This document shows, in pieces, positions 1 to 7,432 of a stretch of 21,516 nt of DNA. Position numbers and translations under genes: made by a program. The DNA is from Pseudobdellovibrio sp. (GTDB lineage Bacteria > Bdellovibrionota > Bdellovibrionia > Bdellovibrionales > Bdellovibrionaceae), in the NCBI GenBank assembly GCA_025449725.1, contig JANWIU010000009.1, positions 1-21,516 of the forward strand, written 5' to 3'. Numbering within the stretch: position 1 is the stretch's first letter; each line of letters begins with the position of its first letter. A model generated the notes under the pieces. The model did not search any database. It had not been told where the DNA came from and was given only the letters and a program-made list of their open reading frames with translations.

Positions 1-408
1 AATGTCTTCTTCGTGAGAGCTATCCACTTTATTGATAACCAGTAAAATCGGGCGCCCGGTTTGTTTTTCCAGCTTGATAATGTCACGATCTTCCGGAAGC
101 ATGACGCTTCTTCCGTCCATGACTGCAATAATGAATTCCACTGAATGCAGAAAATCGCTGACTTGTTCTCTAATCAGTTTAGAAAATAAATCCTGAGATT
201 CGGTTACTCCGCCGGTGTCGATTAAGTCATATTTTTTACCCCAGACATCTGCGGGCTCAATAATGATATCGCGGGTAACACCCGCTTGGTTGTTCACAAC
301 GGACTTGCGAGAATCCGTCAAAATATTAAAAAGTGTCGACTTACCGACGTTCGGTCTGCCGATAATCGCAACTTTTGGGGCCAGTAAATTCACATCATCG
401 CTTGTCAT
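1..408 (-). CDS. der: GTPase Der (EngA), N-terminal part, cut by the window edge
   Basis: The first 136 residues of a tandem-GTPase ribosome-assembly factor are present; the rest lies beyond position 1. Visible G-motifs of the first GTPase domain are G1 (GRPNVGKS, about residues 17-24), the G2-region GVTRD (43-47), G3 (DTGG, 64-67) and the start of G4 (NKVD, near 126-129). Der normally has two GTPase domains and a KH-like C-terminal domain and helps mature the 50S subunit; here only the first domain can be seen. The ATG at 406-408 overlaps the end of era by 14 bases, so the two are probably translationally coupled. The NVGKS and DTGG sequences separate it from Era, which reads NAGKS and DAPG. 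Confidence 0.93.
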   Translation of the reverse strand, partial: MTSDDVNLLAPKVAIIGRPNVGKSTLFNILTDSRKSVVNNQAGVTRDIIIEPADVWGKKYDLIDTGGVTESQDLFSKLIREQVSDFLHSVEFIIAVMDGRSVMLPEDRDIIKLEKQTGRPILLVINKVDSSHEEDI

Positions 409-1315
409 TAACTGAGTACCCCATCTCTTTCATAAAGCGTTCTTGATCAAACCAGTTTTCTTTTACGATCACCTTAAGTTCGAGAAACACTTTTCCATCC
501 ATTAACTTTTCAACTTCAGCCCGGCTTTCCTGACTGATCGCTTTAATAACTTTTGCACCCTGCCCGATAACCATCGCCTTGTGGCTGTCTTTTGCCACAA
601 TGACATCCGCATAGATATGAGGGCATGGTTTTGCCGCTTCATCAAACTTTCGAACCTGCACAGCAATTTGGTAAGGGAGCTCATGACTTAAATTTTCGAA
701 ACATTTTTCTCGCACGATTTCTGCCACCAGCTGCCGGACGTTTTCGGTCGTGTACATGTCATCTTCATAAAGAGGTGCAGGCGCAGAGGGAAGCAATTGT
801 TCGATTTCGTTTAACAGAGCTTCGCGGCCATCTTTACCGTCTCTTTTGCAGGAAACCTGTAGGCACTTGACACCGAGTGCTTCCACCATACTTTTAACAA
901 TCAATATCCGGTGAGCTTTGTCTTCTACATCGGTTTTTGTAATGACCCCGATCCAGGGTTTTCTTGCGTTCTTGACCAGATTCAACACCTTTTCAAGACC
1001 TTCAGATTCTCTTTCGTCGATATTAAGGACAGCAACCAGTGCATCGCTTTCTTTAATTACTTCCTGCGCTTCTCTTTCTAAAAAAGCATTAAGACCTTTT
1101 TCAGCCTTTACCAGCCCCGGAGCGTCCACAAAAATAATTTGCGACTTCTCCGTATTTTGAATCCCCAGAATTCTTCGTCTGGTTGTTTGGGGTTTTGCCG
1201 TAACGATTGAAACCTTTTGTTCAATTAAGTAATTCATAAGGGTGCTTTTACCGGCATTTGGTTGCCCGATCAGTCCCACGAAACCGGCTCTGTATCCGCT
1301 ATTTTCATTTTTCAT
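395..1315 (-). CDS. era: GTPase Era, 16S rRNA / 30S assembly factor
   Basis: The protein has 306 residues, the usual Era length. G1 is GQPNAGKS (17-24), the switch I region TTRRRILGI lies at 44-52, G3 is DAPG (64-67), G4 is TKTD (126-129) and the G5 region SCK is near 155-157. A C-terminal KH domain carries an intact GQGA loop (251-254), which in this family binds the 3' end of 16S rRNA. It overlaps rnc by 11 bases upstream and der by 14 bases downstream. The rnc-era pairing is a classic conserved arrangement in which RNase III makes rRNA precursors and Era checks 30S maturation. Nothing appears truncated. Confidence 0.97.
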   Translation of the reverse strand: MKNENSGYRAGFVGLIGQPNAGKSTLMNYLIEQKVSIVTAKPQTTRRRILGIQNTEKSQIIFVDAPGLVKAEKGLNAFLEREAQEVIKESDALVAVLNIDERESEGLEKVLNLVKNARKPWIGVITKTDVEDKAHRILIVKSMVEALGVKCLQVSCKRDGKDGREALLNEIEQLLPSAPAPLYEDDMYTTENVRQLVAEIVREKCFENLSHELPYQIAVQVRKFDEAAKPCPHIYADVIVAKDSHKAMVIGQGAKVIKAISQESRAEVEKLMDGKVFLELKVIVKENWFDQERFMKEMGYSVNDKR

Positions 1316-2006
1316 TTTTTTGCGCCTTTATTAGTTCATTTAAATATATTTCGGCAGCTTTTTGTTCTGCCTGTTTTTTGCTGAGCCCATCAGCCCGTGT
1401 TTTCTCTTCCTGATTTATCTTCAGTGCGACGACAAACTGAGGTTTGTGCGAAGGCCCTGTTGTTAGGACTACATCATAGGAAGGCGTACCAAGACCGCGC
1501 TTTTGAGTTAGTTCCTGCAGCCTTGTTTTAAAGTCGGCCGAATAAGCGTCAGTTTCCTGTTTAAAATCCTCTTCGGAGAATTGCTTAAGGGTCCACTTTT
1601 TTACAGTTTCAAAATCCGCATCTAAATAAATTGCACCTATCAAAGCCTCAAAGCAGGACCCATGAATACGCGAATTTAAGTGGTTGCCCTGTTTTATTTC
1701 GCCCGGTCCGAACAGCATGAAGTTCTGCAATTCGAATTTCTTCGATAACTCAGCCAGTTTCGTTAGGTTTACCAGAGAAGCGCGCTTCTTAGATAAAACA
1801 CCTTCCTGTTCAGATGGAAACAATCTTAATAGTTGCTCTGCAACGACGAAGTTCAAAACCGAATCGCCCAGGAACTCAAGTCTTTCGTTGTGGCTTTGAG
1901 ACTTATTATCATCGACTGAAAAACTCTTATGCGTCAGCGCTTCTTTTAATAAGGATTCTTTCTTGAAGTGATAATCAAGTTTTTTTTGAAAGTCTGATTG
2001 GTTCAT
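1305..2006 (-). CDS. rnc: Ribonuclease III with a substituted metal-ligand residue
   Basis: The 233-residue protein has the RNase III signature ERLEFLGDS (41-49, including the catalytic-type E44 and D48) and a C-terminal double-stranded RNA binding domain from about residue 158, with the usual KKQAEQKAA helix. It should cleave double-stranded RNA, including rRNA precursors. A gapless alignment, from memory, of GPGE..EALIG with the E. coli protein puts Ser117 where E. coli has Asp114; the partner Glu (E120, E. coli Glu117) is kept. That Asp is one of the four acidic residues around the metal ions, so the change is unusual. The gene overlaps mtaB by 4 bases (ATGA) and era by 11 bases. It could still be a normal enzyme. 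Confidence 0.95.
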   Translation of the reverse strand: MNQSDFQKKLDYHFKKESLLKEALTHKSFSVDDNKSQSHNERLEFLGDSVLNFVVAEQLLRLFPSEQEGVLSKKRASLVNLTKLAELSKKFELQNFMLFGPGEIKQGNHLNSRIHGSCFEALIGAIYLDADFETVKKWTLKQFSEEDFKQETDAYSADFKTRLQELTQKRGLGTPSYDVVLTTGPSHKPQFVVALKINQEEKTRADGLSKKQAEQKAAEIYLNELIKAQKNEK

Positions 2007-3370
2007 GATTCCACCATCTGCGCTTTCAAATATAAATCATCACCGTTAAGAACAACTTCAGCTACCTTTACGGTTACTTCTTTGTTACGGAAGTTTTCGT
2101 AATTAGTAACTGAAAGCCCCAAATTCAGATTCCAATAGTCCCGGGAAAGCCCTTGAACATTTTCAGAGTACTTATTTAACACTAAAACTTTTTTTGTTGT
2201 ACCAATTTGCTTTAAGGCTTCAGTTTGATAGCGGTGAAGGCTCAGTTCTCGCAGTCTTAGGGCACGCTCTTTCCGTTTCATCATGCTGACCTGAGGCATA
2301 ATCGCCGCTCTTGTTCCGGGCCTTTCGCTGTACGGAAACACGTGAAGTCTGGTCCACGGCGTTTCGCTTAAAATTTTATAGGTATTTTCAAATTGTTCAT
2401 CGGTTTCAGAGGGGAAGCCAGCGATCACATCCATTCCTACAAACATATTTTCGGAAATCTTACTGATGGCTTCAAGACTGGACCTTACTTCTGCCTCGCC
2501 GTAGTGGCGTTTCATTTGCGAAAGTACGTCGGTATCACCGCTTTGAATACTCATATGAAAATGCGGGCAAAGTCTTTCGTTGTGATAAAGTTCTATTAGC
2601 CGCGGAGAAACTTCAATCGGCTCTAAAGAAGATAGACGAATTCGCCCGATTTTAGTTCGTAACAAAACCGCTTCCACCAAATCTTCAAGCTTTTTTGTCA
2701 TCCCTGCTTCCTGCACTTCGTAATCTCCGATGTGAACACCGGTCAATACAACTTCTTGCAGGCCTTCTTTATGAAGCGAATTAATTTTATCAATCAAAGC
2801 AGGGATAGGTAATGAACGGCTTTTGCCCCGGGCATACGGAATAATGCAGAAGCTGCAAAAGCTGTTACAGCCATCCTGAATTTTTAAAAAACTTCGGGTA
2901 TGGTGCTGCTCTTGCCCGCCACCTGCTTCTAGATCATCTTTTTTAAAAATGTTGGATTTAAAAACTTTTTGTTTGTTGTCACCTTTAAAAAACTGATCAA
3001 TCAAATGCGGGAGCATTCCTTTATGAGAATTGGCAACAACCAGATCTGCACCGGGAAGATTTTCAAACGCACCTGTATCAACCTGCGCCGCGCAGCCGGT
3101 TACAACCACTGTCGCTAACGGTTCTTTGGATTTAATTTTTCTAATGAGTCGAACCGCCTGTTTAGTGGCTTCAGAAGTAACCGCGCAAGTGTTCAACACG
3201 TGAACCGCGTTTTTAGCCTTCAAATCCGAAGCTACGTTAAAACCATTTTGCTTCAAATTTTTTTGAATCAGGCCTGTATCATAAGTATTTACCTTACAAC
3301 CGAAAGTATGAACTACAAAATCATATTGCCGATCGGGCTGTTGCGGGGTTTTTAGTTCAATGTGATCCAT
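2003..3370 (-). CDS. mtaB: tRNA (N6-threonylcarbamoyladenosine-37) methylthiotransferase MtaB
   Basis: The 455-residue radical-SAM methylthiotransferase has the three cysteines of the N-terminal UPF0004 cluster (C25, C62, C93) and the radical-SAM triad CxxxCxxC at C168, C172 and C175, then a C-terminal region of TRAM type. The N-terminal TFGCKVNTYD is the form I associate with MtaB, rather than MiaB or RimO. MtaB adds a methylthio group to t6A37 in ANN-decoding tRNAs. The gene sits between mnmA and rnc with overlaps of 19 and 4 bases. The t6A substrate depends on a complex that includes TsaE, encoded further along in the same window (6992-7432). Subfamily choice is by motif, so a MiaB-like alternative is possible but less likely. 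Confidence 0.9.
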   Translation of the reverse strand: MDHIELKTPQQPDRQYDFVVHTFGCKVNTYDTGLIQKNLKQNGFNVASDLKAKNAVHVLNTCAVTSEATKQAVRLIRKIKSKEPLATVVVTGCAAQVDTGAFENLPGADLVVANSHKGMLPHLIDQFFKGDNKQKVFKSNIFKKDDLEAGGGQEQHHTRSFLKIQDGCNSFCSFCIIPYARGKSRSLPIPALIDKINSLHKEGLQEVVLTGVHIGDYEVQEAGMTKKLEDLVEAVLLRTKIGRIRLSSLEPIEVSPRLIELYHNERLCPHFHMSIQSGDTDVLSQMKRHYGEAEVRSSLEAISKISENMFVGMDVIAGFPSETDEQFENTYKILSETPWTRLHVFPYSERPGTRAAIMPQVSMMKRKERALRLRELSLHRYQTEALKQIGTTKKVLVLNKYSENVQGLSRDYWNLNLGLSVTNYENFRNKEVTVKVAEVVLNGDDLYLKAQMVES

Positions 3371-4464
3371 CCGCCCCCAACTAATTTTTTATCTTGATAA
3401 AAGACTGCAGCCTGTCCCGGAGTAACAGCCCGCTGTGGCTCTGAGAATTTAAGTTTTACGCCATTCGCAGTCTTAAAAGCCTGAGCTCTGGAAGCCTTGT
3501 GAGAATAACGAATTTTCACGTCGTAATGAGCGCCATCAATGATTTCATCCAGCCATTGAGGTTCAATCACGTCGACTTCATCGGAATACAAATACTTTTC
3601 TTCGCCTACCCAAACCGTATTGTCTTGCGCATCGATTTTTAGAACAAAAAGCTTTTCATGATAAGTCATGCCCAAGCCTTTGCTTTGGCCGATCGTATAC
3701 AAATGAATTCCGCCATGATCGGACATCACTTCGCCCTCGGGATATCTTTTAATTTTGCCGGCTTTGGTTTTAAGAGTAGCGCCCGGAACCTGCTCTTTAA
3801 TGAAATTTTCGTACCCTTTATCTCCTACAAAGCAAATACCGGTAGAATCTTTCTTCTTTGCGACGACCAGACCTTTTTCTTCCGCGATTTTTCTGACTTC
3901 AGGTTTTTTCAAGTGACCGATCGGAAATATCAGCTTCGGTACAATATTCGGATCAATCGTAAACAGGAAGTAAGTCTGATCCTTCCAGTCATCAGTGGAT
4001 GTCTGAATGTGCGCTTTGTTTTGTTCATCATAAACAACCTGTGCGTAGTGCCCTGTGGCCAAATAATCGCAATCGAGTTCATGCATTTTTTGAATCAAGT
4101 GATCGAATTTTAAATACGTATTGCAGTTTACACATGGTAGCGGAGTCAGCCCGTTAAGGTAAGCATTCACAAAAGGATCAATGACTGAAGCCTTAAACTT
4201 TGCTTCGCAATTTAAAACATAAAATGGAATATCAATTCGGTCTGCAACACTACGTGCATCATCTACATCTAGGCTGGAGCAGCAACTGCCGTTACCTTCT
4301 GTAATATCACACGAAGAGTAATCCCAGACCTGCATTGTTGCACCTATGACTTCATAACCTTGATCGACAAGTAAGGCTGCTGCAACCGAACTGTCGACTC
4401 CACCACTCATCGCAACTAGAACTCGGCCTTTTGATTTCGGAGTTGAGTTAACAGACATTTGCAT
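3352..4464 (-). CDS. mnmA: tRNA-specific 2-thiouridylase MnmA
   Basis: The 370-residue protein makes s2U34 in Lys, Glu and Gln tRNAs. The ATP-binding P-loop SGGVDSS lies at 20-26. The two catalytic cysteines are visible: C114 in the NCNTYLKF segment and C211 in STGICFVGD. The family-typical CCSS..DV.DAR segment is at about 61-71. The nearby cysteine desulfurase is the natural sulfur source, and its gene overlaps mnmA by 17 bases. A second ATG two codons in (4458) is an alternative start. The 3' end overlaps mtaB by 19 bases. Confidence 0.97.
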   Translation of the reverse strand: MQMSVNSTPKSKGRVLVAMSGGVDSSVAAALLVDQGYEVIGATMQVWDYSSCDITEGNGSCCSSLDVDDARSVADRIDIPFYVLNCEAKFKASVIDPFVNAYLNGLTPLPCVNCNTYLKFDHLIQKMHELDCDYLATGHYAQVVYDEQNKAHIQTSTDDWKDQTYFLFTIDPNIVPKLIFPIGHLKKPEVRKIAEEKGLVVAKKKDSTGICFVGDKGYENFIKEQVPGATLKTKAGKIKRYPEGEVMSDHGGIHLYTIGQSKGLGMTYHEKLFVLKIDAQDNTVWVGEEKYLYSDEVDVIEPQWLDEIIDGAHYDVKIRYSHKASRAQAFKTANGVKLKFSEPQRAVTPGQAAVFYQDKKLVGGGWITLN

Positions 4465-5641
4465 CTTTCTTTTCTTTTTCGTTCATGGCACGAAGTTTTG
4501 TAGTCACTTCCGCCAGTGTATCGACGAAAAATAAAATTTCCTCTTCGGTGTTGGCCCAGCCCACACTGACCCTCAAAGATGATTGCGCTTCTGCGCGTGT
4601 CAATCCCATTGCTAACAAAACCGGGCTTGGTTCAGGACTGCCGCTGCTGCACGCCGCACCGGTGCTGACAGAAAAACCTTTTAAATCCAAGCTCATTAAC
4701 AACGTGTCGCCATCAACACCTTCAATCACAAGGCTTGAAGTATTGCAAACGCGTTTGCTGTTGCTGGCAGTAACAGTGACGCCATTAATTTTTTGTTGAA
4801 CGGTGGATTCAAATAAATCACGAAGCTTGGCCATGTGCTGAATTTTTTCTGAAATAGTGGCGATCTCATCCAGTACGATGTTCAAAGCAGCAATACCCGT
4901 GATGTTTTCTGTTCCGCCTCTGCGTGCACGCTCCTGGCTACCGAAAATCAACGGAAGCCACGGTGCCGTGTTCTTAATGAATACGAAACCTGTACCTTTA
5001 AGAGAATAAAATTTGTGGGCTGAAAAAGTTGCGTAATCTACGCCAAGGTCATTAAAATTATTTTCGCACTTTCCCATCATCTGCACACAATCAGTATGCA
5101 TGAGGGAACCGGCTGCTTTTGCAATTTGAGTAATTTCTTTGATGGGGTGAATGACGCCTGTTTCATTATTGGCGTACATAACCGATACTAATGCAGTTTT
5201 ATCTGATACGGTTTTTTTAATGAAATCTAAATCTATCTTCCCATCCCGAGTTACAGGAATAAGATGAACAATCGCGCCCCTGGACTTAAGGCTTTCCGCA
5301 ACTTTTGCAACACTGGGGTGTTCGACCGAGCTGATCAGGAATTCATTACGGGCCGGAAAAGCGGACTGAAAAACCGAATTGAAAACAGAACTGTTACCTT
5401 CACTTGCGCCGGAATTAAAAATAACTTCCAAAGGTGAACATGAAAGAAGTTCTGCGATTTTTTTGCGGGCATCGCGAAGAATTGTTTTAGGAACACGCCC
5501 CTCTTGATGAACAGAAGACGCGTTGCCGGAAACTTCCAGTAACTCACCCCATTTTTCACGAAGCTTGGCCGATGGAAAAGTAGTAGCATTATTGTCTAAA
5601 TAAATTCTCCGGTTCGGAGAACTAAAAGTCTGATTTTGCAT
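4448..5641 (-). CDS. iscS: Cysteine desulfurase (NifS/IscS class, PLP-dependent)
   Basis: The reading frame is open nine codons further upstream from a TTG (5668), but I chose the ATG at 5641 because the protein then begins just before the family's N-terminal YLDNNATT motif. It has 397 residues. It releases sulfur from cysteine through an enzyme persulfide. Visible residues are the His of the EHPS segment (H108), the PLP lysine in SAHK (K210), the RRGGTEN segment (240-246) and the catalytic-loop cysteine C331 in GAACSSGS, typical of group I enzymes. No iscU, iscA or iscR neighbour is present; its partner in the operon is mnmA. The symbol iscS is by function; nifS would be equally defensible. 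It is probably the first gene of the operon unless the small upstream ORF is real. Confidence 0.93.
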   Translation of the reverse strand: MQNQTFSSPNRRIYLDNNATTFPSAKLREKWGELLEVSGNASSVHQEGRVPKTILRDARKKIAELLSCSPLEVIFNSGASEGNSSVFNSVFQSAFPARNEFLISSVEHPSVAKVAESLKSRGAIVHLIPVTRDGKIDLDFIKKTVSDKTALVSVMYANNETGVIHPIKEITQIAKAAGSLMHTDCVQMMGKCENNFNDLGVDYATFSAHKFYSLKGTGFVFIKNTAPWLPLIFGSQERARRGGTENITGIAALNIVLDEIATISEKIQHMAKLRDLFESTVQQKINGVTVTASNSKRVCNTSSLVIEGVDGDTLLMSLDLKGFSVSTGAACSSGSPEPSPVLLAMGLTRAEAQSSLRVSVGWANTEEEILFFVDTLAEVTTKLRAMNEKEKKDANVC

Positions 5642-5696
5642 GATCGGAAGGTTGTACCCGAATTGCAAAAATTTGAAAAGTTCTAACTATTTAGGC

Positions 5697-5888
5697 CTAA
5701 GCCTTCATGGAAAACTTTGTATATGGTTTTACTCTCAAAGGGTGGTAAACCGGCCCCTTTTCTCGCACCTTTGGAGCCTCGATTTGAGCGGGCTGGACCT
5801 TAGTACTGCTGCTCATAGAGCACACCAGCGAAAAGAAGAGTAAAATCAGATACTTAGTTATGTCTGTTGTTTTGATCACGTCTCTCAC
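5697..5888 (-). CDS. Possible small secreted or membrane-anchored peptide
   Basis: This 63-codon frame starts with GTG (5886-5888). It has the shape of a signal peptide: a few polar and lysine residues, a hydrophobic stretch (about residues 13-23, YLILLFFSLVC), then Ser-rich and basic, proline-containing sequence. The SLVC segment resembles a lipobox, but Val at -1 is not canonical. There is no convincing ribosome binding site. It ends 55 bases before the iscS start and would be co-directional with that operon. I do not recognise it. It may be a chance frame in a promoter region. Confidence 0.3.
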   Translation of the reverse strand: MRDVIKTTDITKYLILLFFSLVCSMSSSTKVQPAQIEAPKVREKGPVYHPLRVKPYTKFSMKA

Positions 5889-5902
5889 ATTACTTAAGAT
5901 CA

Positions 5903-5917
5903 GTTTCAGACCGAAAC
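5903..5917. repeat. Short inverted repeat, operator-like
   Basis: GTTTC-AGACC-GAAAC is a perfect 5-base inverted repeat with a 5-base spacer. It lies about 55 bases upstream of the plus-strand ATG at 5973 and immediately upstream of the doubtful minus-strand ORF. It could be a dimeric regulator site, but arms this short occur often by chance. Confidence 0.2.
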
Positions 5918-5972
5918 AGGTTAAATTTTACATACCATTTTTTTAAGATTTCCAAGACCTGCTCCGATAAGA

Positions 5973-6995
5973 ATGCATATGGAATATCTAGATAACAAAG
6001 CATCTTGGGAAGAATTTTTTACAAAGGAATTAGAGGCATTGCAGGAAAAGATGCCTACTTTCGACGTTGAAAGCTTGAGTAAATCAAAGCTTCGTTTGTC
6101 TTTAGAAAGTAAAATCCTCGATTGGAAGAAATACGAAGAGTGGGCTATTGAAACCTACGGCTGCAGTAGTATTAAGGAATCTTTGCCGGAGACCACATTA
6201 AAAAGCTATTCCGTAAGCGCACAGCAGGCCTTTGCTCTCTATTCAAGTTACAATTTCTGGAATCAAGATTTAGTGCCAATGTTCATTTGGGAAAATCACT
6301 TGATCGTGTTTGGATTGCAATACAGTCCGGCTTTAATCAAAATTCCAAATCATATTTTTGTGTTGGCTCCTCCCCGTATTCTTAGTTACTTCGCTAATTT
6401 ATTGATCGGCAACAAACCGTCAATGTCGAGCTTCGATGATCTGAACGAAATGTTCGGAGATGCTCCTGTTATGGATGGTTTGTCTGATGATGTTCAGCCA
6501 ATATCAATCGACTTTAAAGATTTGGGTTCTGACGCTGTCACCAACGTTGTACCGCGCCCACGTAAAGCGTTTGGTAACAAGCATAATGAAACTGAAATCT
6601 GGGATCTTGTCGGCGAACGCTATGAGGAATACTGTTTTGAATCCAAAAAGCAATTTGATGCTTTCCTTATTTTACGTCTTAACTTTGACTTAACTCAGAT
6701 CTTTAAAATGGACCCGGATCTTGAAAAGAAAAATATCAATGAAAAACTTTTCGAGTACAGCACTGTTCGCGATGACGCATTTAAAAATGCCATTAAGGAC
6801 GGAAGATCAAGCATCACAACGGCGACGAACCTGGGGCTTGAGCTGCTTAACTACAAGCACATCTGCATCACGCCGATCAGAAGATCGCGTGCGATTGTGG
6901 GCTTCTTTATGGGATTTAAAAACAATCAAATCACAGCAGATGACACAGCACTATTGGAAGAATTATCGAAGGAAACTGCGCAACAAGCTAGCTAG
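5973..6995 (+). CDS. Hypothetical protein with a GAF-like C-terminal region
   Basis: The 340-residue soluble protein has no signal peptide or membrane segment that I can see. The N-terminal third is acidic and helical. Residues about 85-145 alternate hydrophobic strands and helix (a segment ending LAPPRILSYF). Residues about 145-210 are low-complexity, rich in Ser, Asp and Asn, and probably a linker. Residues about 215-335 look like a GAF-type sensory fold: a strand ICITPI, a following strand AIVGFFMGF, then a helix TALLEELSKETAQ. No catalytic domain is attached, so a signalling-adaptor role is only inference. It is a single plus-strand gene between two minus-strand operons and its stop codon overlaps the tsaE stop (CTAG). 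Alternative start: the ATG two codons in. Confidence 0.8.
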   Translation: MHMEYLDNKASWEEFFTKELEALQEKMPTFDVESLSKSKLRLSLESKILDWKKYEEWAIETYGCSSIKESLPETTLKSYSVSAQQAFALYSSYNFWNQDLVPMFIWENHLIVFGLQYSPALIKIPNHIFVLAPPRILSYFANLLIGNKPSMSSFDDLNEMFGDAPVMDGLSDDVQPISIDFKDLGSDAVTNVVPRPRKAFGNKHNETEIWDLVGERYEEYCFESKKQFDAFLILRLNFDLTQIFKMDPDLEKKNINEKLFEYSTVRDDAFKNAIKDGRSSITTATNLGLELLNYKHICITPIRRSRAIVGFFMGFKNNQITADDTALLEELSKETAQQAS

Positions 6996-7432
6996 TTAAT
7001 TTTAAAGAAATCAGCCTGGCGGCCGGAATCGAAAGTCTTCGTTAAAAATAATTTGTAAATTGAAAATCCATCCAGGCTTTCAACTCCCGGCAAACGTTCG
7101 GGCCATTCAATAAATTTATAATCTGCCTCTTGCTGTAATATATCCAGCACACCGGCACTCTCAAGCTTATCTTGGTCTTCCAAACGGTATAGATCGAGAT
7201 GATCAACTGATGCTTTATCGGAATCGTATCGATTATGAATAGCATACGTTGGGGAACTGACCTGAGAAATATTATGTAACCCGCAAAATGCCGAAACAAA
7301 AGAAGTCTTCCCTGCGCCCAAATCTCCGGCCAGAAGCACAATGCTTTTTTTCGGTAGATGCTTATTTACTTCATCCGCTAACCCGGCCAGTTCAGCTAAC
7401 CCGTTTACAGTTTTAGTGAAAATTTTTTTCAT
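6992..7432 (-). CDS. tsaE: tRNA t6A biosynthesis ATPase TsaE
   Basis: The 146-residue P-loop protein has Walker A GDLGAGKT (36-43), SSPTY (59-63), HLDLYRL (78-84) and IEWPERL (108-114), the ordered motif set of TsaE (YjeE). It works with TsaB and TsaD to place threonylcarbamoyl on A37 of ANN-decoding tRNAs; TsaB and TsaD are not in this window. It overlaps pdxJ by 4 bases (ATGA) and is the last gene of the long minus-strand operon. Its stop lies within a CTAG shared with the stop of the convergent gene, leaving no room for a conventional terminator. Confidence 0.95.
   Translation of the reverse strand: MKKIFTKTVNGLAELAGLADEVNKHLPKKSIVLLAGDLGAGKTSFVSAFCGLHNISQVSSPTYAIHNRYDSDKASVDHLDLYRLEDQDKLESAGVLDILQQEADYKFIEWPERLPGVESLDGFSIYKLFLTKTFDSGRQADFFKIN

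Larger units (their letters stand above)
5642..5972. other. Intergenic region between the iscS operon and the gene at 5973
   Basis: This 331-base gap is the largest in the window. It must hold the promoter of the iscS-mnmA-mtaB-rnc-era-der operon, read leftward, and probably one for the rightward gene at 5973. A perfect 10-base palindrome, TTAGGCCTAA, lies at 5691-5700. A weak leftward sigma70-like pair can be drawn (TTGGAA at 5950-5955 and TAAAAT at 5925-5930, minus strand) but its 19-base spacer is too long to trust. A small minus-strand ORF (5697-5888) and a short inverted repeat (5903-5917) are listed separately. I see no terminator hairpin, tRNA or riboswitch. Confidence 0.6.

Noticed and set aside
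3658..4113. 151-codon plus-strand ORF antisense to mnmA
   Set aside because: It lies wholly within mnmA, whose motifs are complete, and its sequence has no recognisable domain or plausible composition.
5642..5668. N-terminal extension of the cysteine desulfurase from TTG 5668
   Set aside because: The internal ATG at 5641 gives the canonical length and the extension adds nine residues of no family character.
5640..5843. 67-codon plus-strand ORF in the intergenic gap
   Set aside because: No ribosome binding site, no domain and an odd composition; it overlaps the start of the desulfurase and looks random.
5935..5945. T-run as a Rho-independent terminator
   Set aside because: There is no GC-rich stem before it on either strand; it is just an AT-rich upstream region.
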